Positions 11,801 to 23,676 of a DNA stretch of 64,000 nt are shown piece after piece; the first letter of the stretch is position 1, and each line of letters begins with the position of its first letter. Source of the stretch: Pycnopodia helianthoides (Eukaryota > Echinodermata > Asteroidea > Forcipulatida > Asteriidae); contig CM063250.1 of assembly GCA_032158295.1 (NCBI GenBank), forward strand, positions 565,501 to 629,500. The letters are read 5' to 3'. Under the pieces are notes generated by a model, which did not search any database, was not told the DNA's origin, and was given only the letters and a program-made list of their open reading frames with translations. A program made the translations under genes and the position numbers.

Positions 11801-14469
11801 GTCATCATCACAATAATCTTGGTCACACTATTTTGGGAGTCAATGTCCCTGCGTGTTATACAGTGTGGTGCACATTTTAGGCGACATGATGATAGGATAG
11901 CAATGCGTACACTGCCCAACAAACACAAATTTCTCTATTGTGTGCATTTTAAAAAAAAATGTTCAAGTGACTCCAAAACCACTTGGTTTGTTAAAAGTGA
12001 TGACAAACACTCATTGTTTTTTTCCTCTGACAGAATATTGTATTGTCAGGAGGATCCACAATGTTCCGTGACTTTGGACGTAGATTGCAGAGGGACGTGA
12101 AGAGGATAGTAGATGCTCGTCTCAAGATCAGTGAAGAGCTTAGCGGGGGAAGAATCAAGGTTTGTCAGTTTAGGACAAGATTGTCCAACCCCTTAAAGTT
12201 GTATTGCTGAATGTTGTTGCCAAAAGACCCCGAATGGAGAAATTGTTCTCCAAATGACTGCCGACAGATAAAAAAGTTCTCTATTTGCTTAGCACAAATT
12301 TGACGCTTAAAGCCAGATTGTTTGTACATCATTGCTGGTCTTGTGAGTCCCACGTTGTTTATTTTAACTCCTTTTTACTAAACGTTGACAGGTTTTTTTG
12401 GTGTCTTATTTAGTTTATAACTTTCTTGATTAAAGGATAAAATCTAAATAACAGTTAAATATTTAAATCAATTTTTACATTTAAATTGGTGAAGAGTTTG
12501 GCAATGCATCAGCTGTTCAGCATAAATCTATTCAGGACCAGTCACAAACAATTTGCAATCAATAAAAAATGTCAATGCATCAAGTCACATAAATCAGTCA
12601 CATGACCTGATGTCTGTGGTTTATTTCATGTTATCACGGAACTGCCCAAAGCTGTTTTTTGTTTTCCTCACTAATTAAATTTTATTACAGTGAATTGTAT
12701 AAAGTTAATCCTTCATGAGACCACAGTGGCCACAAGCGGCTTGTACCAAATGCCAATAGTGGCTACAAGCGGCTTGTACCAAATGCCAATAGTGGCTACA
12801 AGCGGCTTGTACCAAATGCCAATAGTAGCCACAAGTGGCTTGTACCAAATGCCAATAGTGGCTACAAGTGGCTTGAACCAAATGCCAATAGCGGCCACAA
12901 GTGGCTTGAACCAAATGCCAATAGTGGCTACAAGTGGCTTGTACCAATGCCAATAGTGGCTACAAGTGGCTGAACCAAATGCCAATAGTAGCCACAAGCG
13001 GCTTGTACCAAATGCCAATAGCGGCCACAAGTGGCTTGTACCAAATGCCAATAGTGGCTACAAGCGGCTTGTACCAAATGCCAATAGTGGCTACAAGTGG
13101 CTTGTACCAAATGCCAATAGTAGCCACAAGCTGCTTGTACCAAATGCCAATAGTGGCTACAAGTGGCTTGTACCAAATGCCAATAGTAGCCACAAGCGGC
13201 TTGTACCAAATGCCAATAGTGGCTACAAGTGGCTTGTACCAAATGCCAATAGTGGCTACAAGCGGCTTGTACCAAATGCCAATAGCGGCCACAAGTGGCT
13301 TGTACCAAATGCCAATAGTGGCTACAAGCGGCTTGTACCAAATGTCAATAGTGGCTACTGCAGCAAGATGTGAAGTACTTCCATGCACACAAAGAGGTGA
13401 TAGTGAAAGTCATGTCCAGATCGTTAACATACTATTTACATTTGTAAAACAAAAGATAATTTCTGTTTCATAAAGGCATTTAAGGCATTTTTATTATTAA
13501 AAAAAAGTTCAAAAATCAACAATTTTAGCCATGTATGGACATATTGTGATGATTATACAGAAACGAATAGTCTCTAAAGGATTAAATATATAACCAGAAT
13601 GTAAACGGATTGTTTCTTTGTTTCTTTACCTTGACAGCCTAAGCCAATTGAAGCCCAGGTTATCACACATCACATGCAACGATTTGCTGTATGGTTTGGT
13701 GGAAGCATGTTGGCTTCAACAGTAAGTAACCAATCCTCACTTCACTCTGACATGGCTCATTATGGTCATGTGATTATCAAACTTAGTTGGTTTCCTGATG
13801 CAAAGTGTATCAATCACACTCAGAGATAGCCATGATTAGTGTTAAAGTCAGTAGAAATACAGAGTACCAGCCATCTTGAGGAGTTTTGCCTTTTGAAATA
13901 CTTGTTGTCAAACTTGACTCTATTGTTTTCCTTCATTGCTGATTCAAGTGAAGTTGACATAAGAGGAGCATTGTGTTTGAAAGAATCAATCAGAAGTGGC
14001 GTGCACAAAAAGCCATGCACAGATTTTAAAAGTAATAATAATGGATTCATATATAGTGCAGATATTCTAGTAGCTAGATCATGGTGCTTTACAGCATTAT
14101 CCCTGTTCATTGGGCATGCTTTTAGACCATTCCTCAAACTTTCTCAACTCCCTGGGGAGTATACAACCCCAAGCTGCTTAAATTAGCGCTAAGGGGTTAA
14201 TCAAACACAATACTGTCTCGGCCCTTGCAGGTTCCCATTTATACACCTGGGTTAAGAGAAGAAATTTATGGTCAAGTGTCTCGCTCTGGAAACCAGATGC
14301 TGTAACAAGCCTAATTTTGTTCACAAATGGATTGGATTTTAACTATTTTGAATTGTTCCTTCCCATTCTGCAGCCTGAGTTCTACCAAGTGTGTCACACA
14401 AAGGCAGACTATGATGAACATGGCCCCAGCATTTGCCGACACAACCCTGTCTTTGGCGTCATGTCATAA
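2835..14469 (+). CDS. actr3: actin-related protein 3 (Arp3), 12 coding exons
   Basis: Arp3 is the actin-like subunit of the Arp2/3 complex, which nucleates branched actin filaments in the cytoplasm. The exons are 2835-2878, 6100-6155, 6481-6605, 7079-7189, 7713-7808, 9296-9403, 9835-9978, 10728-10901, 11292-11384, 12034-12159, 13638-13721 and 14374-14469. All have GT-AG borders and compatible phases, and they sum to 1257 nt, or 418 residues, the same length as human Arp3. The start [15 protein letters not shown] matches the family and ACATGG is a good start context. Actin-fold nucleotide loops are visible: DPGTG (11-15), DSGDG (169-173) and GGSTMF (323-328). The C-terminus ends NPVFGVMS as in other Arp3 proteins. 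Position 12 is Pro where human has Cys. Intron 1 carries a foldback element and intron 10 a large minisatellite. A splice acceptor at 2813-2814 suggests a 5' non-coding exon. Confidence 0.97.
3507..4248. mobile_element. foldback (long inverted repeat) element with target-site duplication
   Basis: The element 3517-4238 begins TACTCCTAG and ends CTAGGAGTA, and its two arms of roughly 350 bp are inverted copies of each other (for example GGATCTCGCCAAAAATAGGC on the left against GCCTATTTTTGGCGAGATCC on the right). It is flanked by GGAATCAGAC at 3507-3516 and 4239-4248. If the terminal C/G is part of the element, the duplication is the 8-bp GAATCAGA. The left arm has about 90 extra bases (near 3656-3746) that the right arm lacks. 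The centre is GC-rich. No transposase is encoded, so it is non-autonomous. It sits in actr3 intron 1. Confidence 0.85.
4643..4790. mobile_element. short inverted-repeat (MITE-like) element
   Basis: The left arm GGGAATAAACGAGTAGTGAC mirrors the right arm ending CGCCACTCTTTTATTCCC, and the inner parts CCGTTTAAAAC and GTTTTAAACG also pair. The whole element can fold into one hairpin. It lies in actr3 intron 1 and codes for nothing. Confidence 0.6.
7950..8090 (-). mobile_element. tRNA-derived SINE fragment
   Basis: Read on the minus strand, a degenerate B-box region (TGTCTGAATCCCACTTGGGA) is followed by GCCTTGCATGTGGATTGGGT and a tail. A related, more decayed copy lies at 62840-62980 and a plus-strand relative of the tail follows the tRNA-like sequence at 37957. 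In actr3 intron 5. Confidence 0.45.
9040..9262 (-). mobile_element. tRNA-derived SINE
   Basis: The minus strand reads TAGTTCATAAAGCACTCGCC (A-box-like), then TGTGGCCCTGGTTCTATTCC (B-box-like), followed by a body of about 150 bp. This arrangement is that of a tRNA-headed SINE. It ends only about 30 bp before actr3 exon 6. Confidence 0.5.
10015..10155 (+). repeat. tandem repeat, about 33 bp unit, four copies
   Basis: The unit GTGAACTCTAGTGTATACC followed by a variable T/G-rich spacer (GGTTTAATGTTAA, GGGTTATGGTTAA, TATTTATGGTTAA) is repeated four times in actr3 intron 7. Confidence 0.75.
12722..13360 (+). repeat. 33-bp minisatellite, about 19 copies
   Basis: The unit starts GGCTTGTACCAAATGCCAAT and continues AGTGGCTACAAGC, in actr3 intron 10. 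Because 33 is a multiple of three, several frames on both strands stay open throughout and encode 11-residue repeats; these are artefacts of the repeat. Units vary at a few fixed positions (GTGGCTAC, GCGGCCAC or GTAGCCAC; CAAGTGG or CAAGCGG). GCTTGTA and TACAAGC within each unit are reverse complements. Confidence 0.95.
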
Positions 14470-17400
14470 GTGATATCAAGAGTAAGAGAGATAGTTATGT
14501 TCCAAGTGGTTGAGTGGTATCATGGTATAGAGTCTTCCTGTTACACTGTCCATCTTGGTCATCACTCCGGAAGACACATCCAAAGTTTGCTATAGAGGAA
14601 TAGATCACCATGTTACAAACACTAAACAACTTGGATTTTTGTTGTTTGTTTTTTATATCAAGGATGCCTCACTAGTGCGAGATGACCTGCTTCAATCTTT
14701 GAAATCATGTCTCTCACAATTGTATGTATTTTTTTTTATTTTTTTTTTTTTTTTGGGGGGGGGTGTTTTTATGAAGAGTTTTTAAGGCATGGCTTTGGGC
14801 TGTAGCATGTGACAGGTTACTTTCTTAGATGGTTGGGGCAAACAATCATGGCAACTGTTCGCCCACTTCATGGTACCACCCGACCAGAGCCAAAATTTAT
14901 ATTTTGAGCAATTTATTTCATTGCCTTTTCTTTAAAAGCGTCAGTAGCTTAGAATATACTTCTAACCCTTCTATTAACATTATACCAGACAGTTCCACGT
15001 AGAACACAAAAGTTTGGCAACATATGAATTTATATAATTATGCGTCTTTTTCTAAATGAACAAATGCCTTTTGAGTAAATATTATATAAATGGTTACTTT
15101 CTGTTTTTTGTAGTGGGGGATGCACTTTGTTATAAAATATCCAGATCCAAGTTGAGTTACCATTGGAGAATACGCAGACAAGGAAGAATTTTGTACTCAA
15201 TTTGTTTCAAAGATTGTATTTTTTGAAATTCATTGAACCAAATCTAGAAAGCATACTGGTTCATCAAGGCTCACCAAGAGAGCTAATTTGATTACTGTGC
15301 TTATTGCAGCATATCTGCTGTTCAGATCACATTCTCGGCTGACGAGGTTAACAGACAGACAAAGCACACATGATTATGAGTAAACCTTCTGAGCTAACTC
15401 ATAAAACATCAAATGTTTCTGCTCTCTGTGAAGGAAACAAAATCACAATCAATTCTCTGACATTTCTTGCTATCCAAGAAGAAAGTCTTCATGGATGATG
15501 CAAGATATGATCTTGCTAAGATTTCTGCTTTTCTCTAGTTCAAAGGACAAGTTTCAAAGAAGTGTTTTCTGTTTCCATTCCCTTCAATAAGCACAGCATT
15601 GGAATTGAACTCTTCCATAGAGTAACGTCATAGATCTATTTAGGAGTACACAGTCAGGAAATATCATTTTGGCTGATATTGTCTCACAGAGACTTCTCCA
15701 AAGAAATTAGCTCCAAGGTTTTATACAAGTGGAATAAATTGAAGTGAAAGAGGAATCCGGTGTTGGAAATCTCTTTTTCTACTGATTTCAGAGTTTGTTA
15801 TCACTGGGTGCATTCACTGTATATATTCAGTCACGTCTTTTGGGAGGAGCCCCATGTTGGGGAGGGGCCCCGTTTAGGGGAGGGGCCCATTTAGGGGAGG
15901 GGCCCGTACGTATCCGATGCTTACCCCTTACCATTATACAGTTTAGTGTATTATTTAATAGCTATAAGACTCTTTAGGTCACAGTTTAAAGATATGACAA
16001 AAGGTCATGAGAAATTAGTATGCAGCTATCCACTTAACACTCCAGCAGTGAGATAAATGACCAAAGTTAATTGCATGATCTTTCATTAAAAATTTTAAAA
16101 ACCAAAGTTGGCTCTTTTTTTGAAAAGGTATAAAGGAAAGTTGAAATTTCTGCTTTTAAAAACATTTTTGCAGAGTGGTAATCATTTTGGACTGCAGTTT
16201 ACAGCTATTTTTATTCGGGACTCTTTAGATAGAGTAAGATTGCAGAAATTTAAGAAGTAATGCAAAGAAACAAGGATTTCAGAGTATATCACATTATCTT
16301 TTTTGGGGGGGGGTATTTCATAAATTTTATGCTTAGAAAAATGTTTTTAAGTCTGGTCCATCCTCTGTAAAACAACCTTCTTGAATTTCAATTTCGTTGT
16401 TTGTTTTCATGAGTTAAGATTTGAATTTGATGTCTGGTGACAGAGACTCAACCATCAAGTACACTAGTGGCATGGTCAAACCAGTGCCTTTTTATATCAC
16501 TTGGTAAAGTAGCATCATACACATGTAGCACAAACCTTCAAGACTTGTTTTCCTCTGGCCATTTTTGTATGATGAAATTCTGTTTATTTGTTAGAAAGCA
16601 AATTTCATTGATCTTATAGTCAGCTAAGATGTATTTGATATAGTCAGGGAACCAGCGATAAGAGGACCAATCACAATACCTGTTATAGAAATTCACTTTA
16701 TTTCAGGGTTGAGAATCAGTGTTAAAGAAAATTCTGAAACTAAGATCCAGTATTTTAGGAGTTACATTCCAAAGAGCTTCTGGAAACAGTATCACCAATG
16801 TTCAATCAGCAGATCAAAGAGCAGAATTTCTATATCTCTGAAGAAAGTAAGAACTACTGGGTTTTTTTCACCAGGCAGATATAAAAAGTCTGAATTAAAA
16901 TGAAAGTCTGAAATGTCTCAACCCTGCAGTATTAAAGCTTTGCTTCAAGGCTTTCCAAGTGAAGTGATGGATGTCTTTAGATACCACAAAGTATTTGGGT
17001 CAAATTGGCCTCAATGGCCTGGTACAAAACACACTGGGGAGGAGGTTGGAAGAGAGTAGGTACTCCGGCTGTATCCAAATTAGCGGCTACAGCTACAACT
17101 GCTGCTAAGGGTTTTCCTAAGGACGGACTATACTTCAACACATGATGAGGCGTAAATCTAGCTATAGCCAATACGGACACGGTCTAATAGTCAAAAGATT
17201 AGTAGCATGATTTAAGGAGAGTACCAAGATGGCTGCCTGCTAACTATATGAAATGCTTCTTTTACAGTCTACAAATGGGGCCAAAGTTTAAAGAGGCTTG
17301 GTAGCAAAGTTTACTAAAACAGAAAACATTACTTAGTATAATCAGGTTACCAGTCAAGAAAGTTGTAAAACACATTGAAGCTGGTCCACTGCTTATTGTG

Positions 17401-18120
17401 CTAAGCACATTACTTTGTTAAGTGATATTTTCTACCAAGCTCTTTGAAATTGGGCCTGGGACTCTTCCAGATTATAGAATGTACGTTTTCTTCACATCTA
17501 TTTTTGTGAACTTAGGTCCATTTGGCAAGCTCCCAAGTCTTTACAGTAGTCATTTTGAAACCCATAGGCGTTTCTTTCCATATTTGACATTCTTTTATTT
17601 ATATGATTTCAGCACTTGGAAAATGTAGTAATATAAAAATCGAATATAAATTGACATGATGATCAGAATGTATCCAGCTATTAATAATAGAAAAAATTAA
17701 TTAATTAATGATCATTGATATTTATGATTGAGTAAACCCAGTATGAAGTCTAAGTATGTACAAGGTTGTATGAGTTTTTATACAAAATTGTTCTTGGATT
17801 TTGGTTGAGTAATCATAATTGAATGCAATTTTTGGGGGAAGACTTCTAGAGCTATATAAAAATGAAATAAAATTTAACAAGAAAATCTAATGACTATGAT
17901 GTGTATTTGATTACAGTGTTGGAAGAAGCTTCATACAAAGCTTGTGAAGTATAAAATGTAATCATTATTTCACCTGAATAGTCTTCGAAATTAATTGTGA
18001 GACATTATTGTGTGGGACTTGATAACCGCTCATTATTTTGCCATTAGCTGTGGGGGACATAGTTTGAACTCTACGGGAGGCGAGTTGTATCAGACCAACG
18101 ACTGTTGCATGTCTCATATT
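14470..18120. other. actr3 3' region and intergenic space
   Basis: No coding exon is recognisable. Candidate polyadenylation signals on the plus strand are AATAAA at 15733-15738 and 17866-17871; I cannot choose between them. At 15840-15910 the phrase GGGGAGGGGCCC is repeated about four times. A MITE-like element lies at 17066-17185. Confidence 0.4.
17066..17185. mobile_element. MITE-like element with imperfect terminal inverted repeats
   Basis: The left end GGCTGTATCCAAATTAGCGG continues CTACAGCTA, and the right end reversed reads GACCGTGTCCGTATTGGCTA then TAGCTAGA. These pair imperfectly over about 28 bases. There is no coding capacity. I see no clear target-site duplication. Confidence 0.5.
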
Positions 18121-20900
18121 TTAGTCACTGTCCCCGCTCGTTGAATCTTCACTGGAATAATGAAACAATTTGAAATTACTGTTTAGTGCATCATAACAAC
18201 ATTTTGTAGCGAGAACTTGCATTGACATTCGAGGATAACGCGGAATAAATGTTTCATGATTAGCAGGACTAAGCAAGGTTAGAAATAAAAGCGCTGAACA
18301 CAAGTTGGTCGCTGGAAGACAGAAACTAAGCTGGGAGAGGAATGGAAAATGCTTGTCGGTCTAGCGTCGGTCTGGATTTGTGTTCTGGTAACAAGAAACA
18401 AATCTACTCTTATCAAACTCTTTATAAACTTATCAAAATGCACGCCTTGTTTGAAATAATGTTTCTGTCAATACCTTGTTCGACTCGGAGTTGATGAGAG
18501 AAGATAATAAGAATTGAGATGACGTGATCAATATTTACCTGGAGCTTAATAGAGTGACCATGGTCCTAAACGGGTCTAGTTGAGCCCGTAGCTCTGCCGT
18601 GCAGGACTTCTTTCTCCTCTCTGGAAATGTAGACAACTTTGGTCTTCCTGGTGAGTGGTGGGAGGGTATGGTGATTGATGACCCTACCACTGGGGTCTGG
18701 GCAGATGAGACGTCCGGTTGTCCGGAAACACTGTGGGATCAAGGACAATGTTCTACATTAAGTTGAATCATTATTTAAGAGCATGAGTCAATGGAGACTA
18801 CTTGATAATAATACTACGCATTTTGTGGAGCTCGCTGCGGATACATCTTAGATAAATTTCAACAACCTGTAGTTTTTCGTCGTGGCTGACATACTGATGT
18901 CTCGAATCCCCGCTCTCTGTCGACATAAGCGACAAGAAATATTCCTGGGGAACCTTCCACCAGCCACTGAAGACGAGCCTGAGCCGCACTCCTGACAAAT
19001 ACTCTCAAATGATTGGACACTGGGCCTGTCGATCATATGTGACGTGTCCGACAGGGAGGCACGAACCCTCTGCTGCCAAGCGGGCTTTTTCAGATTGGTG
19101 AAGGAGTCCACGAGGGTATCCCCTCGTCCCGTTAATAGGTGGCGCTGTTGCCACAGACCGCTCAGTATCGCTGGTGCGCTTGAGGTTGACTGTGGGAGGT
19201 TTCCGTCAGGAGAACGGTACATTAGTTTTTTCTCATCGGTTGGTATTTTTTCTACACTTCTCCGCGGCTTTCGTGTTGGATTTTGTTCTTTTGCTGGGTA
19301 GGTTAGCTGTACAATTCGGACGTACCTGGAAAATGTTCAAACCAATTCACTTTAAGTTTACTTTACTTTATGACATCTTAAAATCATCCTATTTTGCTTG
19401 TTGATAAACATTTTGTTCTAAAATTCGGACTTTTAAGGGCAGCTTCTTTCATCCATACCTGCGCCGGACGGGAAAATTCCTGTCTTTACAAGGGAAATTA
19501 TTATTTATTTGATACAACTTTAGACGACTATGAGTCCCAATCCCAATTTAGTTTTTATAGCTCATTGGATCGGGGTATGTTTATAAAGAGAACAAAACTT
19601 TTTACCCGGGTGCGACGCCATTTCCTTCAATCCCGGGCAGCTGACATGGAATACTGGTTTTGCAAGGCGTGGAACTGTGACGTAAAACAAAGTTCTATGA
19701 CATCATACATTATAAGAAGTTAGTTGCACAGGAAGGACTGTTTATTATTTGTAGGCTATTCTTCAAAATTCAACTGTGTACCGACTTAAGTTCCTCCCCG
19801 CATATTTTAGTCAGTCATGGCTGAAAATTTGCCGGTATGGTGAGTCATGGTGCCTTCATGGTGCCTGTGTCCTAGGGAAGCTGTTCCCGGGGACTCTGTC
19901 CCTGATTATGGGAAATTAGCATTGGCTGAAGGAGATCGATTCAAAAGAGGACGCTATCAGAAGAAATGTGTACACATTTCGCCGTACGGGGGGGGGGGGC
20001 AGAATCTTCTACCATGCCGCCGGTGTGGTGAATCTTGGTGCATTCGGAACCACTCCAACAGTGGTCCTCGGGCCACTATGACATTGGGTAATAGGGTCAC
20101 CACTCACAAGTTAGGAATCCCAAAGAAAAGAGTTTTAAGATAAAAACACGAGTTCTGACGCCTACCTGTCTTTATACTGAGCTACTTGAGCGTAAAGGAG
20201 GAAATCAGTTGAGTCCATTTCCACGACCTTCGCAAGACGCCTGTGCTGTCTGAAAGAGTTTAGGTCATTCAAGATTAAAGTAAACGTAACAGATCACGTG
20301 ACCACTAATGATCTGTAAACAGTGGGATGATCGGTGGTTGGGAGAATTGAAGTTTTGTTAATATTAATTTAATTGAACTTTGAATTTTGTGCTAAAATAT
20401 AATTAAGGGATGATGTTATATGATGCTTGAGGTCAATTAATATTAGAGTCTAATTTGTTGTACTAAGGATTTAAGCGCATATAGTGTTCTGTTCATTATA
20501 ATTAATTAGGCCTGTACGTCACCTGTCACACACCTTCCCCTGCCGGCCTGCATCATTGCCCCCCCCCCCCCTCCCCATCCCCCCCCCACCCCACCCCGAT
20601 CCCCCCAAAACAATACATAATGTATTGACGGGTATACCTTCTGGAATGCCACAATCCAAACATCAAATAAATCCCGGATGCTACGCCAATTACTGACGCA
20701 ATAATGACGAAGAGAACAACCACGTCGTCTTCAGTTTGCATGTGCAGATAGGGATACCTGTGGAATGTACCGTGACCGGAACGAGCCGTCGTGATGTTTT
20801 GCCCTGGCGGTGCCACTCTAAGTCCTTCCATCACACTTTGGTTACTTTCTTCGTAGTCTTCCATTGCAGGAGACATTGTTAAAACTGTTGATTGCCACAA
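18121..20900 (-). CDS. predicted single-pass membrane protein (unrecognised), 4-5 exons
   Basis: I do not recognise the family. Exon 1 (20638-20900, start uncertain, ATGs at 20900, 20876 and 20864) encodes an N-terminus with NQS and NIT glycosylation sites and a clear transmembrane helix, VVVLFVIIASVIGVASGIYL, followed by basic HSRR. Exon 2 (20166-20249) continues in phase 2 (QHRRLAKVVEMDSTDFLLYA). Exon 3 (18867-18991) continues in phase 2 (QARLQWLVEGSPGIFLVAYV). Exon 4 starts at 18730 and either ends in frame at TAG 18684-18686 or is spliced at 18688 (CAGTG|GTAGGG) to a phase-compatible last exon, 18121-18151, ending EDSTSGDSD. All borders are GT-AG. The basic side after the helix suggests an extracellular N-terminus and a cytoplasmic tail. 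Exon 1 and 2 are the best supported; the rest is inference from splice phases. Confidence 0.42.
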
Positions 20901-22600
20901 ATTAAACGTAAAGGAAGTATGTTACATAGGTATCAAGAGTGTAACCTTTGTCTTTACAACCACTGAAAAGGCAAAGGTGAAACTTTAAAAATGTCACTAA
21001 TGCTTTTTCATTATAAAAAAAGATCACGTAGGCCCTAACTGTAGGTTTGTTTTCCTTTTTTCAGAATATTAGACCCAAGCAGGCTTCTGTGGTCAGTGCA
21101 ATTCCTTAAAAATACTAGTATTCATAAAGTTAAACATGCAACAATGCATAGAGCTGTCGTAAATCTGCATCATATGAATTTGTGATGTAAAGTAATCTGT
21201 TCAAACAGTCAGCGGGCGCGCGCCGTGCCGCGCTGTGTACAAATTTTCTTCAAAACCGGGGTTCTTGGCCATGATTGTTATTGTAACTTTGCAACCGTTT
21301 ATCGTAAAGCTTAGTCCAAAACGGAAATAAAGGGTAAAACCTCCTCTTTCGACTCGTAAAACATTGGTTTCAAATGAAATATGTTTTGCCACGTCTTTTG
21401 GGGGTTCATTCGTACAACTGCGGTCACATTTCCTATGGAGAGTGCTACAAAATTTGTCTTTTTTGTCGCATGAGGGCTCTTAATTCGACCATAAGTCAAC
21501 AAGCCGACGGCTGATTCCTTAGTCCAAAACGGATTTGGAAAGTTTACATACTGACCAACACAGTGCTCTAACAAATTTTGTGATTGGACAAATTTTACCA
21601 ACGTCATTTTTGAGTTGAACTAAAGATCAATGAAAAGTTATTTTACAGCTTCTAAAAAGCCGTTGCTAAAACGTCTGTTTTACAAACTTCCGCAGTGTCA
21701 ACTCTGAAACCACAACACAATTTTCTAAAATGATAAGTTCATGTACTAATAGGAAGGTTTCACTGGCAAAACTTATATGGGCAGAATCAGTAATGTATAC
21801 ACTTTCTTCTTGTGAACATTTTTTTCTAAGATAGTGTCACACATTTTTATAATGGCAAGTTAAGTTTTGCTTCACTGATGAAAATTGTGCCGCTGGTTGT
21901 GTGTACGTTTTTGTGTGTGGCGATGACATGGACTATACCACCATTGGTTCAGGGTTGAACAGATTTGCACGAGTAAATTTGTTATTTAGCAACAGCGTTG
22001 CTCTTTGTTGTGTTCATAATGTGCTGGAAAGTTGGTTACAATTTAATTAGTAAATTGTTAATAACAATAACATGTCGCATTTCCTTCTCTGCCTCAAATT
22101 GTTTGCATTAATAACGTGATACTTATTTAGTTACATGGAAACACCCCTGTCCAAACAATGGTATCTACCATGAAACTGTTTAGGCGCACACGGACCACGC
22201 TCGCTGTGTGTGTGTACTCTGTATGGTATGAGCTATTTACGTGGGAAAATAAGTTTACATATTTGTAAACAACAAATTCATATGAAAACGTCGTGCATTT
22301 ACCGCCAACGCAGGGCACGCCCCACAAAACAAAGTAAAGGCATTTTAAAAAAGGTTACAATGCAAATGCAAATTCTGTGGAAGAAGCTTAGCCATGATCA
22401 TGATGATGTATCGACCTCTTCAGCTAAGCCCAGTGCTGGCTTCTGTTGAGCTAGTGAGTAGTAGGTTAACCGGCCCGGTCCCCCCCCCCTCCATTAGTAA
22501 GCCTATGGCGGATCAGGTAAATCCAGGAAAATTAAGAGCACGAACACCTCGAGGGTAGTTTATCTCAGAACAAGTCTTACCTGTCTTTTCGTCTCAGATT
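20901..22600. other. intergenic, AT-rich, no gene seen
   Basis: Upstream of the minus-strand membrane-protein gene and of the plus-strand nabp locus. Open frames here are short and unlike any family I know. A C-rich tract lies just before it at 20556-20590. It may hold promoters for both divergent transcription units. Confidence 0.35.
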
Positions 22601-22654
22601 GTTACTGATGGAATCATTGTGTTATTTGAGCTCTAGCTCTGAACACTGACATTT

Positions 22655-22733
22655 CACCATCGCGCGAAAAAACGCGCGCATTATCTGCGAAGACCGAGCG
22701 CGCTTGTGGCTTCCATCATCATCCGTTATTCTG
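22655..22733 (+). other. putative non-coding first exon upstream of nabp
   Basis: A CG-rich stretch (CGCGCGAAAAAACGCGCGCA, then GACCGAGCGCGC) unlike the AT-rich surroundings ends in a good splice donor, TTCTG|GTAAGC, with the last exon base at 22733. This looks like a CpG-rich promoter and first exon. It could serve the microprotein ORF at 23152, nabp, or both. Confidence 0.35.
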
Positions 22734-23151
22734 GTAAGCATAATTTTGTTGTGCTTAGCTACTTTTTGTGCAAATCTGTTCTATTATGCCACTGACGATG
22801 CATTACGCAAAGTAATTGTCTATGCTGATGGATGAGGGGAAATAGTATTATCAGGATCCTCGACAAAAATTCATTTTTTAGTTTTGCACTTAACTACAAG
22901 CTATGTTAGAGTTTATGTGTACAATGGATTAGAACTTTCCCCTATCTATTTGGGGGGGGGGGTGGTGTTGGCCTTAATTTTGTCCAACTTTGTGGTCATC
23001 ATAGCCGCGTGAAAGGCTGCAGTAGCGTGAACTCTTGTGAGATAATTTTATGGTTTGGGTACCTACACTTTTCTTGATAAGTAAAAAGTACTTGTACAAT
23101 TTAAAAGAAGGATAGTTTGTCATTAACTTTAGCATCGCGTTTTCTGTGTAG

Positions 23152-23334
23152 ATGAGTGAGAGTGCTCTATCACGGCTGTTCACAAGCAATCAGCAAACAT
23201 CAACAAAGGAGGGCGCTAGACAACTTCAGAGCGAAAATAGACATGACCACCAAAGACTGTGTTTTGTTCTGTACGGTTTTAGTTTATTACTTCTGTTAGT
23301 TATATTTCCAGTTTCATTCCAACAGAACCCATGA
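23152..23334 (+). CDS. 60-residue putative tail-anchored microprotein
   Basis: The ATG follows directly after a splice acceptor (TTTTCTGTGTAG|ATGAGTG) and the frame closes with TGA at 23332-23334. The N-terminal 35 residues are polar (MSESALSRLFTSNQQ...) and the C-terminus is one hydrophobic segment, LCFVLYGFSLLLLLVIFPV, followed by six residues, the layout of a tail-anchored membrane peptide. Length and layout are like those of the small SERCA-binding regulins, but I see no diagnostic motif, so this is only a comparison. It lies 340 bp upstream of the nabp start codon on the same strand and could be a separate gene or an upstream cistron of the nabp mRNA. It could also be a chance ORF. Confidence 0.4.
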   Translation: MSESALSRLFTSNQQTSTKEGARQLQSENRHDHQRLCFVLYGFSLLLLLVIFPVSFQQNP

Positions 23335-23676
23335 GGTTGACCCTATAAGTAAACACCAAGATTAAGGTACATGTCAAGAATATCAATGGAACATGGAAGC
23401 AGCTGACTACAGACCAACATCAACTTTTGAGCTTCAATTTCTGTCTTCCTCCATCCATGGCGAAAACTCCATAGACTAGTGTAGCACCATAGTGTCACAC
23501 AACGTACTATTCATAACACTAACAGTAACAGTACACTGTGAAATGGCATACTCGCTAAGTTGAAGACAAGACACAACTTTCGCTGCCATTTTTAACCCCA
23601 AATAACTGATTTGAGGCTCTTGTGAATAAGTGTGTTTCCTAAGATTGTAAGAGTAAGACTAAAGAAGGTGAAGAGG

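Noticed and set aside
12690..13473. Open frames up to 179 codons encoding 11-residue repeats
   Set aside because: The 33-bp repeat keeps frames open on both strands. The region lies within actr3 intron 10, and no splice phase fits.
20553..20632. Continuation of the membrane-protein frame into a Gly-rich tail
   Set aside because: It reads past a good splice donor at 20631-20637 into a C-rich low-complexity tract.
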